A DNA stretch of 50,849 nt from Chara braunii (lineage: Eukaryota; Streptophyta; Charophyceae; Charales; Characeae), in NCBI GenBank assembly GCA_003427395.1, contig BFEA01000365.1:680623-731471 (forward strand). Reading direction: 5' to 3'. The notes under the pieces were generated by a model, which saw only the letters and a program-made list of their open reading frames with translations, was not told the origin of the DNA and searched no databases. The position numbers and the translations under genes are program-made. Shown one piece after another: positions 12,567 through 22,189 of this stretch (positions are counted from its first letter, which is position 1; every line of letters begins with the position of its first letter).

Positions 12567-12852
12567 GAGCACTGGCTGCCCCATCCCCGTGTGTCACAAG
12601 GACCCACTTGCACGTAGCCAAAAGGCAAAGAGGTAAAGAAAAGGAGGAGAAACCTGACAGGGAAAGAAAGCCTATCAGTCAAACAAAGCAAATGACACAT
12701 CCCACGGATAATCCAATTGCCACAAAGCAAATAAGACATCCCACAGATCAACATATTTTTTCTTTTTTTCTTGTCTTCTTTTTTTCTTTTTTTTTTTTCC
12801 CTTTTTTCAGCAATTTGTACTTTTTAGTCTTTTTTTCTTTTTTTTATAGGCT
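12567..12852. other. Gene-free T-rich spacer
   Basis: Two short related AAAGCAAATGACACATCCCA / AAAGCAAATAAGACATCCCA units lie at 12686-12745. A T-rich stretch follows (12755-12850). Nothing else is seen. Confidence 0.6.
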
Positions 12853-13117
12853 TTATCTGTCCCCACCCCGGCAGATAGGACAGCTACGGTGAGGATGACG
12901 TGGATGTTCACAAGGATACCCAAGGAGAGCTGCGCCTGCACAGCATTCAGCAGGACGGCTAGCACGAACCATCCCATCAAAACAGTCCTGACAGAGGACA
13001 TGTTGTCCACATGTCAAAAAAACAGCAGGACGCTCATCACAGTGCGGCATCATGCAGTTCCCGTAGCGTCCCTGGGCACAAAAGGCACAACGTATATCTG
13101 GGTAATAGTTATGTGAC

Positions 13118-13122
<5 letters not shown>
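12853..13122 (-). pseudogene. RING finger (C3HC4) fragment
   Basis: The minus-strand frame shows a complete RING pattern. CAFC (13078-13089) is followed, after a ~22-residue loop, by CGQHVLCQDC. After a longer Cys-containing stretch comes CPIC (12871-12882), then RGGDR and a stop at 12853. The order C-x2-C, C-x2-H-x2-C-x2-C, C-x2-C is that of zinc-binding RING domains, usually E3 ubiquitin ligases. The segment between the last Cys pairs (~30 residues) is longer than usual and may be altered. Upstream on this strand there is only a TA/GA microsatellite, with CCCAG at about 13100-13104 as a possible splice acceptor. It could be the last exon of a RING protein gene or an isolated copy. The RING near the stop fits ligases with a C-terminal RING, but no other domain is visible. 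Confidence 0.6.
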
Positions 13123-13155
<33 letters not shown>

Positions 13156-13285
13156 AGTGGGAGAGAGAGAGAGAGAGAGAGAAGTGGGGGAGAGAGAGAG
13201 AGAGAGAAGTGGGAGAGAGAGAGAGAGAGAAGTGGGAGAGAGAGAGAGAGAGAGAAGTGGGAGAGAGAAAGAGAGAGGTGCTCGC
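13120..13285 (+). repeat. TA tract and GA/GAAGTGG minisatellite
   Basis: A TA run (13120-13136) is followed by GA tracts interrupted about every 25-30 bp by AAGTGGGAGAG. The result is five to six irregular minisatellite units. Confidence 0.9.
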
Positions 13286-13834
13286 CACGCAGCCTTTCGA
13301 AACGAGGCACTTTCCAAAAGTTATAAGACGGAATTCGAAAGGAATACTTTCGGAAAAAAACTCCCCTTCGCCACACAGACTTTCGAAACAGAGAGGGCTT
13401 TCTATATGCACATTAGGGCCTCGCTACACTACTCTCGCCATGTGCAAAACGAGGGTGTGAATCTTCCCCTTGAACATGGAAAGATACACCACCATGATTT
13501 TCGTAGTGGAGCCAGGCCCTTGTAATAGCCCTTTTTTTTTTTTTTTCCCCCAAAAAAATTGGCCATTTCGGGAGGTCCATTTTCACAAGACCTGATTGAG
13601 GCTTTTGAGATTCGGGCCACACGATCTGATTGAGGCTTTTGAGATTCGGGCCGTGACAAGCGGGAGCGACACACCACTTCGAAATGCCGTCAGGGACACA
13701 CCACTTCGAAATGCCTTTCGAATGCATTCGGACTGACACCTTCCTACACATGAAAAGTGCAAGCTGGTTCGAAAGGCTGTGTGGCGAAGACGGACTGTCC
13801 ATTTTTCATGTTTCGAACGGCTGTGTGGCGAGCC

Positions 13835-13871
<37 letters not shown>

Positions 13872-14640
13872 GTCAGCTCATCGGTCATGCCATTTCTAGT
13901 TTCCATTATCAGCCAGCTTGAGTTACGGGCCAAAGATCCAACAGTCTATCTGCATGATTCAGGGCATACTTGAACAAGGACTTTTTCAACTTCATTGTTG
14001 ACGTTATTGCGGTCAGGTGCATCCAGGCCTGACCGTAAACGAGGACAGACACATACAGGAAAGTCCTCATGTGAGTATGGCAACAGACGGTGGCGAGTAG
14101 GTGCAACCACGACACCGAATCGCCACAATTCGGCAAAATTCGTGTCTCAACAAACCCGCCTCGAAAAGTGGCGTATGGCGGTAGTGCAACTAGGCCCTTG
14201 GGCAAGCTGAGAAGCATATAACAAAACCTCACTTCTGGGCATATGGGCCTTGCTCCACTACTACTATCGACATGCACAAAAGACAAAAACGGTGGCGGTG
14301 TATCTTTCCATGCTCTAGCGGAAGATTCACTCTCGTTTTGCACGTGTCGAGAGTAATGCCGAGGCCGTATGCTTCACAACATGCCCAGGTTGTTTGTCCT
14401 CCACTCACACACGTTTTTCCGATTCTGTATATGCTTCAAGACATGACCGGGTTCTTTGTTCTCCACTCACACACACACGTTTTTCGCATTTTAGTGAAGG
14501 CATGAGCACGTAAATCCTGTATCTTTTCTTTTTTGGAATTGAGTACAAGACGTTTTCACAAGCGATTTGGCCTTTGCTTCTCGTGATCCAACCTCCCTTG
14601 GCAAGTTGACAGGGGGAAAAGAAAAAGCGGAGAGGGAAAA
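13286..14640. repeat. Dispersed TTCGAA/CTGTGTGGCG repeats, partly inverted
   Basis: The word pair CCACGCAGCCTTTCGAAAC or CCACACAGACTTTCGAAAC occurs near 13285 and 13368. Its reverse form (TTCGAAAGGCTGTGTGGCG, TTCGAACGGCTGTGTGGCG) occurs near 13763 and 13814. A 28-bp duplication (TGATTGAGGCTTTTGAGATT) lies at 13590-13650. A GA tract (13839-13866) and a T run (13530-13546) are also present. GGGCC-TCGCT-CACTACTA segments recur here and again at 17.1-19.4 kb. No gene is recognised; open frames are short and overlapping. Confidence 0.6.
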
Positions 14641-14662
14641 AAAACAGAGGGGAAGGGGAAAA

Positions 14663-14666
<4 letters not shown>

Positions 14667-14742
<76 letters not shown>

Positions 14743-14743
14743 N

Positions 14744-14833
<90 letters not shown>
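14667..14833 (+). repeat. Long GA tract with an ambiguous base
   Basis: A GA tract of about 140 bp contains one undetermined base (N) at 14743, then an ACAG tetranucleotide run (14808-14832) and a GAA run. The N suggests the assembly could not resolve the tract, so its true length is uncertain. Confidence 0.95.
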
Positions 14834-14917
14834 GAGAGGAGAAGAAGAAGAAGAAGAAGAAGGATCTGAAAAAAAAAACAAAGGCATCTTTGCGGTACAA
14901 GATCAAAACCCAGCATT

Positions 14918-15022
14918 GTCTTTGGGACATCCCCTAAAAATAGAACGACACAGGGAAAATATTTTTATTACCATGGCCCCTGCGCTTTGAGGATACAGCA
15001 CATCAATCGGGAAACGGTTATG
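14918..15022 (+). pseudogene. U6 snRNA pseudogene
   Basis: A full-length but diverged U6-like sequence. It starts with a GTC-TTTGGGACATCC stem region, then TAAAAATAGAACGACACAGG, then CCATGGCCCCTGCGC, GAGGATACAGCACA, and ATCGGGAAACGGT. The order and spacing match U6 snRNA over about 100 bases. The ACAGAGA box reads ACAGGGA. The invariant AGC triad (in TTAGCATGG) reads ACC. There is a short A/T insertion between them. Both altered elements are needed for splicing catalysis, so this copy is unlikely to be functional. No promoter pair or T-run terminator is obvious right at its ends; a T run lies ~35 bp downstream at 15050-15068. U6 retrocopies of this kind are common in eukaryotes. Confidence 0.8.
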
Positions 15023-15420
15023 GTTAGATTTCCAGCAATACAAAAGAGTTTTTTTTTTTTTTTTTTTTGGAAGTACAAAAGAGTTTTAAGTTAACTTTGA
15101 AGTTCGAAGTTCAAAACGCAAGTAGTAAAATTCAGAGAGGAAAAAAAAAAAAAACAGAGAGAAAGGAGGAAAAAAGGTCAGATTTCCAAGACATGACAGA
15201 AACATGTATCGCCGTAATAGCGTAATACAAAAATTAAATAAAGTGATAATTCTTTTTGCTTCGGCTTTTCCCCCCCCTCTCTTTTGGACTGGTATGATTG
15301 GTGGAGAAGAGGAGATTAAGAAGAGGGTGGGAGGGAGGAGGGGCATCGAGTCGGAGTCCGAGGAGGAGGCAGAGAGACGTCAAGGCATATTTACAGATGG
15401 ACAGCAGACTGGATGGGCGG
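15023..15420. other. Gene-free spacer
   Basis: It holds T- and A-rich runs (15050-15068, 15140-15155) and a repeated GTACAAAAGAGTTTT word on both sides of the T run. Nothing coding is recognised. Confidence 0.55.
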
Positions 15421-15422
15421 AG

Positions 15423-15545
15423 ATCACATCAGCACCAGCCGGGCCGCCCGGGCAAGCTCGGACCTGCCCGGAACACGCCCGGGTCGCCCGGCCGGGTGGC
15501 TGACCCGGACGGCCCGCCGGGCAGCCCCGCGTGAATTGCATTCCC
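15423..15545. repeat. CCCGGGC word array
   Basis: About 120 bp dense in GCCCGGGC, GCCCGG and ACCCGGACGG words, ending near ATTCCCGGGCTG. It resembles the word arrays at 8.1-9.5 kb in style, but it lacks the long T run and I do not see their flank here. Confidence 0.5.
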
Positions 15546-15719
15546 GGGCTGTTTCAGCCCAGCGCGGCCACAGATCAGCATCGGATTCGGATCCCCTTCG
15601 CACCTTCCGAATAGAAAACGACAGCCCTCAGGCCTGAGTTTCCCTCCGTTTGGGAGGGGGCGAGTGCAGCAGCCCCCCGAGTTTCCTTCAGCGCCTGCCA
15701 GAGTCTGAAGGCAGAACCT

Positions 15720-16530
15720 CCAGCGGTGATCTGCCCTCCTCCTCTTTCTCCTCCTCTTCTCCTCCTCCTGCTCCTCCTCCTCCTCCTCCTTGACCTCATC
15801 ATAGGTTTTCCCCTTCTTCTCCTCCTCCTCCTCCTCCTCCTCCTCGGCATCATCATCATCGTCATCATCATCGGTATACGCCGTCCTCGTCATCCTCGTC
15901 GTGACGATGATCATCATCGTCGCAGCTCAGCGGAACAAACTCATTACTATTATCATACAAAAAGATTAGAACCAAAAAAAATCAACCTCATCATCATGAT
16001 ATTACCCTTATCACAGTCGTTTTGCTTTTCTCCCTCCCACTGCTCCTCTTCCTCCTCCTACTCCTACTCCTACTCCTACTCCTACTATTCCTCCTCCATC
16101 CCTATAGCCACCACCATCACCACCAAAGCTCCACGTCATCATGTCCTCTATCTCACACCCTGCTCGTCATCTTCACTATTTCCATCTCCTCCTCCCTCCT
16201 CCTTCCTCCTCCTTCCTCCTCCTTCCTCCTCCTTCCTCCCTCCTCTTTCTTATCGGATCTATCCGTAACCCCCCATTATGGATGGATTTGCAAATCATGC
16301 AGATGGCACGATCTATCTCGTGACGGGATGCACAGCAATCGACATCGACTGACTTCGATCTCCTCTTTCCTCCTCCTTCCTCCTCCTTCCTCCCTCCTCT
16401 TTCTTATCGGATCAATCGCTAACCCCCCATGATGGTTGGATTATGCAAATCATGTAGAAGGCACGCTCGATCTCGTGACGGGATGCACAGCAATCGACAT
16501 CGACTGACGACCCTCGCTTCTTCTTTCACA
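15720..16530. repeat. CTCCTC-rich tracts and ~165-bp duplication
   Basis: Pyrimidine-rich tracts (15726-15845, 16022-16095, 16185-16245) are built on CTCCTC and CCTACT words. Two direct copies of a segment lie at about 16240-16360 and 16405-16520. It contains TTCTTATCGGATC, TAACCCCCCAT, CAAATCATG, CTCGTGACGGGATGCACAGC and AATCGACATCGACTGAC. The long SSSLLLL frames are artefacts of the tracts. Confidence 0.75.
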
Positions 16531-17080
16531 CAATCCTCTCTTCTATCACACTCCCTTCTTTTTTTTCCTTTTTTTTTGGGGGAAATCACACTCCCATTCC
16601 TTTCTCCCTACGGTAGTCCCCCTTTGTTCTCCTCCTAACCTCAGCTCACTGGCGCTTCCTTTCTTTTTTTTTTTTCCTTTTTTTTTCCACTTCCACCGTC
16701 CGCTCATCTTGCCCATTCCCCCGCAGATCTCAGTCACGTCACTCCTCCATCGCTGCGTCGACAAGATGCACCTCGGTTTACTAAAAAAAAAAGAAGAAGA
16801 AGAAGAAGAAGATGATGATCTGGGCTTCAATTCGCCTTCAGCAATCGAAATCTCTTGCGACCGTCCATCATACAAACGAGACCAAATCAGAAAACTGGCC
16901 AAGGCTGCCAGACAAGCTTTCCGGGTCGACACTTCCCGGAAAAAAAAAAAAAAAAAAAAATGAAAACTGAAGAAAAAAACAAAACGGAAAAACGTAGCGT
17001 TATAAGTAACACCTTATAACCCACCTCCTGTTATGCGCTCGGTGCAAGGATAGACACGCATTAATTGAGGGGAAAAGCAA
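16531..17080. other. Gene-free spacer
   Basis: It has T-rich (16558-16580, 16661-16690) and A-rich (16783-16815, 16942-16960) runs. The short plus frame at 16709-16963 reads through these runs and shows no domain. Confidence 0.5.
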
Positions 17081-17089
17081 AGAAAAAGA

Positions 17090-17910
17090 AAGAAAGGGTC
17101 TCGCTCCACTACTATCTGCTGTACACAAATTCGTATAGCGGCCGTACCATTGTCGAAAGTCAAAAAAATTGGACGGCTGTCAGAATAAATTCGACAGCCT
17201 CCTTTCGACAGTTTGCCCCCCCTTCGCCACACAGCGCTGTAGAGTGCACGCACTTGTGAAAGCAAGATGGAAAAAGACGAACGCGCCTGAGGGTAAGACA
17301 AACATTAGTCCATCCCGAACTTACTCCCACTCACCAAATTCCGAAGTGAAGTCGACGGCGCAGCCGAGGAGTGCCGAAAGCATGGGCGTAGACAGGAGGT
17401 GTGGAGAAGCATTCTCTGACAGCTTGCGAATTTGCTTCCCGTCTCCAAAGAGACAAGCACTAGTGGTGAAAACCGTTCTTTTTCACCACCCGTCAGACAT
17501 TTTTCGCCATACGATTTTTCACCACAAACCCCCCTTTCGCCACACAGCACTGTAGAATGGACGCACTTGTGAATGTAAGACTGAAAAGGACGAATGCCCC
17601 TGAAGGTACGACAAGCACTAGTCCATCCCGACCTCAGGCCCACTCACCAATTTCGAAGAGAAGTTGCCGGCGCAGAAGAGGACTGTTGAAAACTTCGGAG
17701 TAGCAGGCTGGGTGTTCAAGAAATTTCGACAACAGGTGTCCAGAAGCATTCTCTGACAACTCGCGAATTTTCATCCCGTCTCCAATTTCGACACCCTGTG
17801 TGGCGAAGAGAACTTGCGAATTTTCATCCCGTCTCCAATTTCGACACCCTGTGTGGCGAAGAGAAATTATCGAAAATCGTGGTTTCGACACTGCTGTGGC
17901 GAGGCCCAGA
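17090..17910. repeat. Degenerate TTCGACA/CTGTGTGGCG repeat cluster
   Basis: Repeated words include CACTCACCAAATTCCGAAGTG, CGGCGCAGCCGAGGAGTG, GAAGCATTCTCTGACA and TTTCGACACCCTGTGTGGCG. A ~60-bp unit is tandemly duplicated at about 17757-17868 (AACTTGCGAATTTTCATCCC, GTCTCCAATTTCGACACCC). The words recur at 18130-18260 and, in part, at 13.3-13.8 kb. This is a repeat family, not a gene. Confidence 0.75.
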
Positions 17911-17914
17911 AACT

Positions 17915-18500
17915 GTTGAAAATTGCGTTTTCGACAGTGGTGCCACGAGGCCCTTAAAAAACGTATAAAACCTCACGTCGCTCCACTTACTATCTGCTAT
18001 ACGAGTTCACTACAAAACACCATTACAGCACTACAAGACAGCAGGTTTTCGGCCCAGACTCCAGGTGCTCCATACGATTTCGTGGTAGAACGCCTACCTC
18101 CTTCGACCACACTCCGAGTAACGACTTTCCACTCACCAAATTCCGAAGTGAAGTCGACGGCGCGGCCGAGGAGTGTCGAAAGCATTGGGGTAGCAAGCTG
18201 GGGATTTAACAACTTTCTACAGGAGGTGTCGAGAAGCATTCTCTGACAGCCTGTGTGGCGAAGAGAAACTGTCGAAAATCGCGTTTTCGACAGTGGGCCC
18301 TAAAAAAACGTATAAAACCTCACGTCGGTCCACTTACTATCTGCTATGTGAGTCTCCATTTCCTGAGTTCACTACAAAACACCATTACAGCACTACAAGA
18401 CAGCACGTTGTCGGCCCAGACTCCAGGTGCTCCATACGATTTCGTGGTAGAACGCCTACCTCCTTCGACCACCCTCCGAGTAACGACTTTTGCAGGCTGG
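17915..18500. repeat. ~220-bp direct duplication
   Basis: The segments at about 17915-18130 and 18266-18490 are near-identical. Each has GCGTTTTCGACAGTGG, AAAAACGTATAAAACCTCAC, CCACTTACTATCTGCTAT, ACAAAACACCATTACAGCAC and CGAACCTCC-like to GAGTAACGACTT. The second copy has an extra ~15 bp after CTGCTAT. The repeated TATAAAA-CCTCACGTCG word is a possible promoter-like element, but no transcript start can be shown. Confidence 0.85.
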
Positions 18501-18529
18501 GAACTATACGGGATCGTATGGTGAATTTG

Positions 18530-19330
18530 GGTCTTGCTCCACCACTGTCCGCTATACACAATTTCGTATAGTTGCTGTACAGTTGTCAGACCGCGAAAAG
18601 ATGTATAAAACCTGCCGCCGCTCCACTTACTATCTGCTATACAAAGGGTCTCGCTGTCTGAATTCGGAGAGTTCGGCATCGCTCCACTTACTGTACACTA
18701 TACACGCGCGAAATCGCTCGGATAGCTGTCAGACATCGGTCGGAGATTGCACTCTCCGTCGGTGTATAGTTCCCAGCCTGCAAAGGTCGTTACTCAGATA
18801 CTCCTCGAAGGAAACCTCGGAACCGCCGCTTTTTTGTTTGGTGAACCTCAAGTCTGGACCGACAAGTTGCTGTCTTCTAGTGCTGTTAGGGTGTTGCGAA
18901 GTGAAGTCCGGAACTGGAGACTTTGTATAGAAGATAGTAAGTGGAGCGACGGCGGGTTTTATACATCTTTTCTCGTTCTGGCAGCTATACAGCAACTATA
19001 CGAAATTGTGTATAGCCGACAGTGGTGGAGCGAGACCCAAAGTCTCCAGTTCCTGACTTCACTACGTAACACCCTAACAGCACTAGAAAACAGCAATTGG
19101 TCGGTCCAGACTTGAGGTTCACCATACAAAAGAGCGGCGGTTCCGAGGTTTCCTTCGAGGAGTATCCGAGTAATGACTTTTGCAGGTTGGGAACTATACA
19201 CCGACGGAGAGTGCAATCTCCCACCGATGTCTGACAGCTATCCGAGCGATTTCGCACGTGTATAGTGTACAGTAAGTGGAGCGATGCCAAACTCTCCGAA
19301 TTCGGAGAGTGTATACTAGTGGAGCGAGAC
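18530..19330. repeat. Nested inverted repeats
   Basis: Segment A (about 18530-18650) reappears reversed at about 18925-19040. Segment B (about 18650-18925) reappears reversed at about 19040-19330. The order is therefore A, B, A', B' (prime = reverse complement). B and B' agree closely over ~270 bp, for example GCACTCTCCGTCGGTGTATA against TATACACCGACGGAGAGTGC. A carries GGGTCTTGCTCCACCACTG and A' ends with its reverse complement. The transcript would form a long hairpin. No coding frame in the region shows a domain. Confidence 0.85.
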
Positions 19331-19859
19331 CTTTTGGAGCACGCCATCTGACAACTATACGGTGATTTCTGAATGTACATTTCGGATAGTAAGTGGAGTG
19401 GTGTCCCACTATCCGAAATCGTACAGCGGATAGTAGTGGAGCGAGACCCAAAGTCGTACTCCCTGTTTTTTTTTTTGTTTTTTTTTTCCATCGGCTCTGA
19501 CAAAGCAAGGAATCGTGTGTGCCAGCCGCTCGAGTTCATCCAGAAAAATGGTCGGGTACATTGAAAAAAGAAGAAAAAGAAGAAAGAAGAAGACGAATGA
19601 AGAAGAAAGGAGAGTGATGTTCATGCACAAAATGGAGTCGCGTCGGCTTTTTGTGCATGAAACTGACCTGGAACCTGACCCTATTCCTTTATTCCCTCCA
19701 CCTTTGTTATAGCGGCGTGAAGAAGACGTCGGGATCTCACGGCACAATCCCGGGGCCGGGGGATAGGAATGGGACGTCGTGACCGCCTTTTGTGGATGAA
19801 CTGAGCCCGGATCGTGCCGATCCTCTCTCTCTCGCTCTCTCTTTTTCTTGTTTTTACTC

Positions 19860-19860
<1 letters not shown>
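19331..19860. other. Gene-free spacer
   Basis: Further AGTAAGTGGAG / GTAGTGGAGCGAGAC words from the preceding repeat family continue to about 19450. A T-rich run (19467-19489) and an AGAAG-rich patch (19566-19610) follow. Nothing coding is recognised. Confidence 0.5.

Positions 19861-19861
<1 letters not shown>

Positions 19862-19906
<45 letters not shown>
19862..19906 (+). repeat. 45-base poly(C) run
   Basis: An uninterrupted run of C residues, exceptionally long for genomic DNA. Its exact length is unreliable because such runs are error-prone in sequencing and assembly. Confidence 0.9.
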
Positions 19907-20037
19907 TTCCACTAGCAGCGTTCAGTTTCCTCAACACCCGAGTCTCAACGCCTCTGTGGAGATGTAAAGAAAATCGTTTCCTCAAACGCACCTGCCCTCG
20001 AACAGATGAGGAACGCGGCTAATTGGACTTAGCCCCT

Positions 20038-20096
20038 GGGGCCATGCTAATCTTCTCTGTATCATTCCAATTTTAACGGATGTCCTAAAGGATGCA
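20038..20096 (-). pseudogene. U6 snRNA 5'-half copy
   Basis: Read on the minus strand, this gives ATCCTTTAGGACATCCG, TTAAAATTGGAATGATACAG, AGAAGATTAGCATGGCCCC. That matches the U6 5' stem-loop end, the ACAGAGA box and the AGC triad almost perfectly. The match stops abruptly after GGCCCC and continues into AGGGGCTAAGTCC, so the internal stem-loop and 3' end of U6 are missing. A truncated U6 cannot function, but the intact catalytic boxes indicate a recent copy. Adjacent DNA repeats GGATGCAGTGATAGGC twice (20090-20128). Confidence 0.85.
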
Positions 20097-20221
20097 GTGA
20101 TAGGCCCCTGAAGGATGCAGTGATAGGCATAGAACCGTGGGCCAAGCCCCATTTGGCCAGATCCCTCATTTTTTACCATTGATAGGTATAATCTACCGTC
20201 AGAAATGAAGCATTCCCGCAG

Positions 20222-20252
20222 GTGGGACTTGGGCCCGAGGGCCAAGTCCCAC
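20222..20252. repeat. 11-bp-arm inverted repeat
   Basis: GTGGGACTTGG (20222-20232) and CCAAGTCCCAC (20242-20252) are perfect reverse complements separated by 9 bases. The AAGTCC and GGCCAAG words also occur near the U6 remnant at 20025-20160, so they may belong to one short interspersed repeat. Confidence 0.8.
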
Positions 20253-20297
20253 TACGAACGGTTTTGTTCCTGTTACCAGTACTTTACATGACATTGT

Positions 20298-20740
20298 GAC
20301 TTGCATTATTGGAACTCAATCGAAGTGAGACTTTAAGGCAATCACACAGTAAACGAGATGATTTAAGTATAGATTCCGTCGCACTTCGATAATTTATGTA
20401 CTACTAACTTAAAAGACATACCTGGTGTGACTTACTTAAATTAGAACTCAGTCGAAGAGTAAAGGCAATCACACGGTAAACGAGATGATTTAAGTATGGA
20501 TTCTATCACACTTCTTTAATTAATGTACTAACTTAAAAGACGTAACTGGACCAGGTGCGACTTGCATAAATTGGAACTTAATCGAAGAGTAAAGACCATC
20601 ACACGGTAAACGAGATGGTTTAAGTATGGATTCCATCGCACTTTGATAATTTTGGACTCCATCGCACTTCGATAATTTTGGACTCCATCGCACTTTGATA
20701 ATTTTGGACTCTATTGCACTTTGATAATTTATGTTACTTA
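20298..20740 (-). repeat. ~130-bp 3' minisatellite, element copy 1
   Basis: Units begin GACTTGC/GACTTAC at 20298, 20429 and 20559 (steps of 131 and 130). They contain AATCACACGGTAAACGAGATG, TTTAAGTATGGATTCCATCG and CACTTCGATAATTTATGTAC. At 20640-20725 a 28-bp sub-unit (GGACTCCATCGCACTTTGATAATTTT) is amplified. The same unit type occurs at 42009-42370 next to copy 2. A degraded unit occurs at 20900-21000. Confidence 0.85.
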
Positions 20741-21206
20741 AAATACGTAACTAGCACGTCATTGTCATACATTGAAATTCATTCGAACAGTGAACGTAAT
20801 GAGACACTGAACGACAAGGTTATGAATGACCTCAGAGTATGCATCACACTTCAATTAATTTCGTATATCACTGAGCATTGAGTCGACCGTACTTTACATG
20901 ACGTTGTGTGAAGCAGAAACTGAAAGTCAATCGAGGAGTCAACGCAATCACACGATAAACAAGATGGTTTAAGTATGCATTCCAACGCACTTCGACAAAT
21001 AATCATAAACTGACACTTCATTGTCATATTAATTCAAGTGAGTACCATAGACTCCATCTCACTTTAAGAAACATTGTAATCATGAAAAATTAAAAGTTGA
21101 AAATTGTATGCACACGTGCAACAAATCATAAATGCAAGATTGGACTATGTCTAAATTAAATGGTTCGAGTCAACTCACGATTGAATTACATCTAAAATAT
21201 ATGCTA
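20741..21206. other. AT-rich 3' region of element copy 1
   Basis: Non-coding, with words shared with 42380-42800 (CATTGTCATACATT, AAATTCATTCG, AATGAGACA, ATGACTTCAGAGT). It links the minisatellite to the second gene of the element. Confidence 0.6.
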
Positions 21207-21956
21207 CTAGCAGCCGTAATCTAAACTTTCTAAAATGCTATCATTTACAAATTTAAAGTTTCTACCAGTGTCCCCGCGTCCATGAGAAGTAAACTCGTAT
21301 AAGGCATTCATTGACGATATGAAAACAAGGGTTTGTGAATGTCCTTTCTTCGCCACATTCGAAAATACCGAAATGTATTTCATCCTTACTAACCTACCGA
21401 CACCTGCGAAGGACTTACCGATGGCGTCACACGTACAACATGTCACTTGCTCTACCTTATGCCACTTATGAACCTCATCAATTTGACCGACAATCTCTAA
21501 ATCGGATTGTCCGTTCTCGTGGAGAACGTGCAGATTCTCCATATTGCGACCATAGATTCTAAGCTCATTGAAAGAAACTAGCACTACAACGTTTACCAAA
21601 GTCCACTTTCGGTTTGAACATGCCACACACAACACTCTGCAGAAGTCGGAACCGGCCAAAGATAGTCGTATGCAACAGTACAACACATCCTTTGGTCGTA
21701 TTCCGACACCACGCAACGGATATGCTTCCAAAAACGGATTGTAGGATGCACAATCCAACAACTCTTGTTTCAAGTCCGCAGACCACATGCGAGGTGACCT
21801 CGTGACGTTGTCCAGGCAAAGGTAAAACTGCTTATTCTCTTCCTGTCTGAGTGCGACACGCAGGCATGCACAAGGGTGAATGGGGTACGAATAATCATGC
21901 CAATGGGCCATGACTCCCGTCGCACTCCCTACACAAGATATAAAATGCAAACACAA
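21207..21956 (-). pseudogene. Element accessory protein, copy 1 (function unknown)
   Basis: The minus-strand frame shares a long stretch with 42815-43560. Shared parts are YLRLEN-type VTRSPR, QELLDCASYNPFLE, YPLRG, GIRP, YCCIR, CRVLC, CSNRKWTLV, LHENGQSDLEI and KWHKVEQV. I do not recognise the family. The conserved Cys/Trp-rich core, kept across two diverged copies, shows it was a real protein of the element. Compared with copy 2, about 230 bp that encode an N-terminal part (PWMSVAPFLDKPLDAW onward) are missing. The first ~35 codons here (to about CACLRVALRQEE) therefore look like read-through of non-coding DNA. It lies downstream of, and in the same direction as, the transposase-like gene. 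Confidence 0.6.
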
Positions 21957-22189
21957 ACAAAAATAAAATATCGAAAAAGTAGAAAAACCGCCTTCACGAT
22001 TAACTCAACTTCAAAATTTGTTTAACCATCACCCAACCATCTTAAAAAAGTTAACCATAGACGGTGGATTGCCGTCTGAATAGTCATTTTCAAAAATCAT
22101 ATTCCCTCACTCTATCGGGCGGACGTGCACTTGTCGCTTTTGTCTCCTGCATCGACACTCCCTTCAACAGATGGACTCAGATCTCGAAG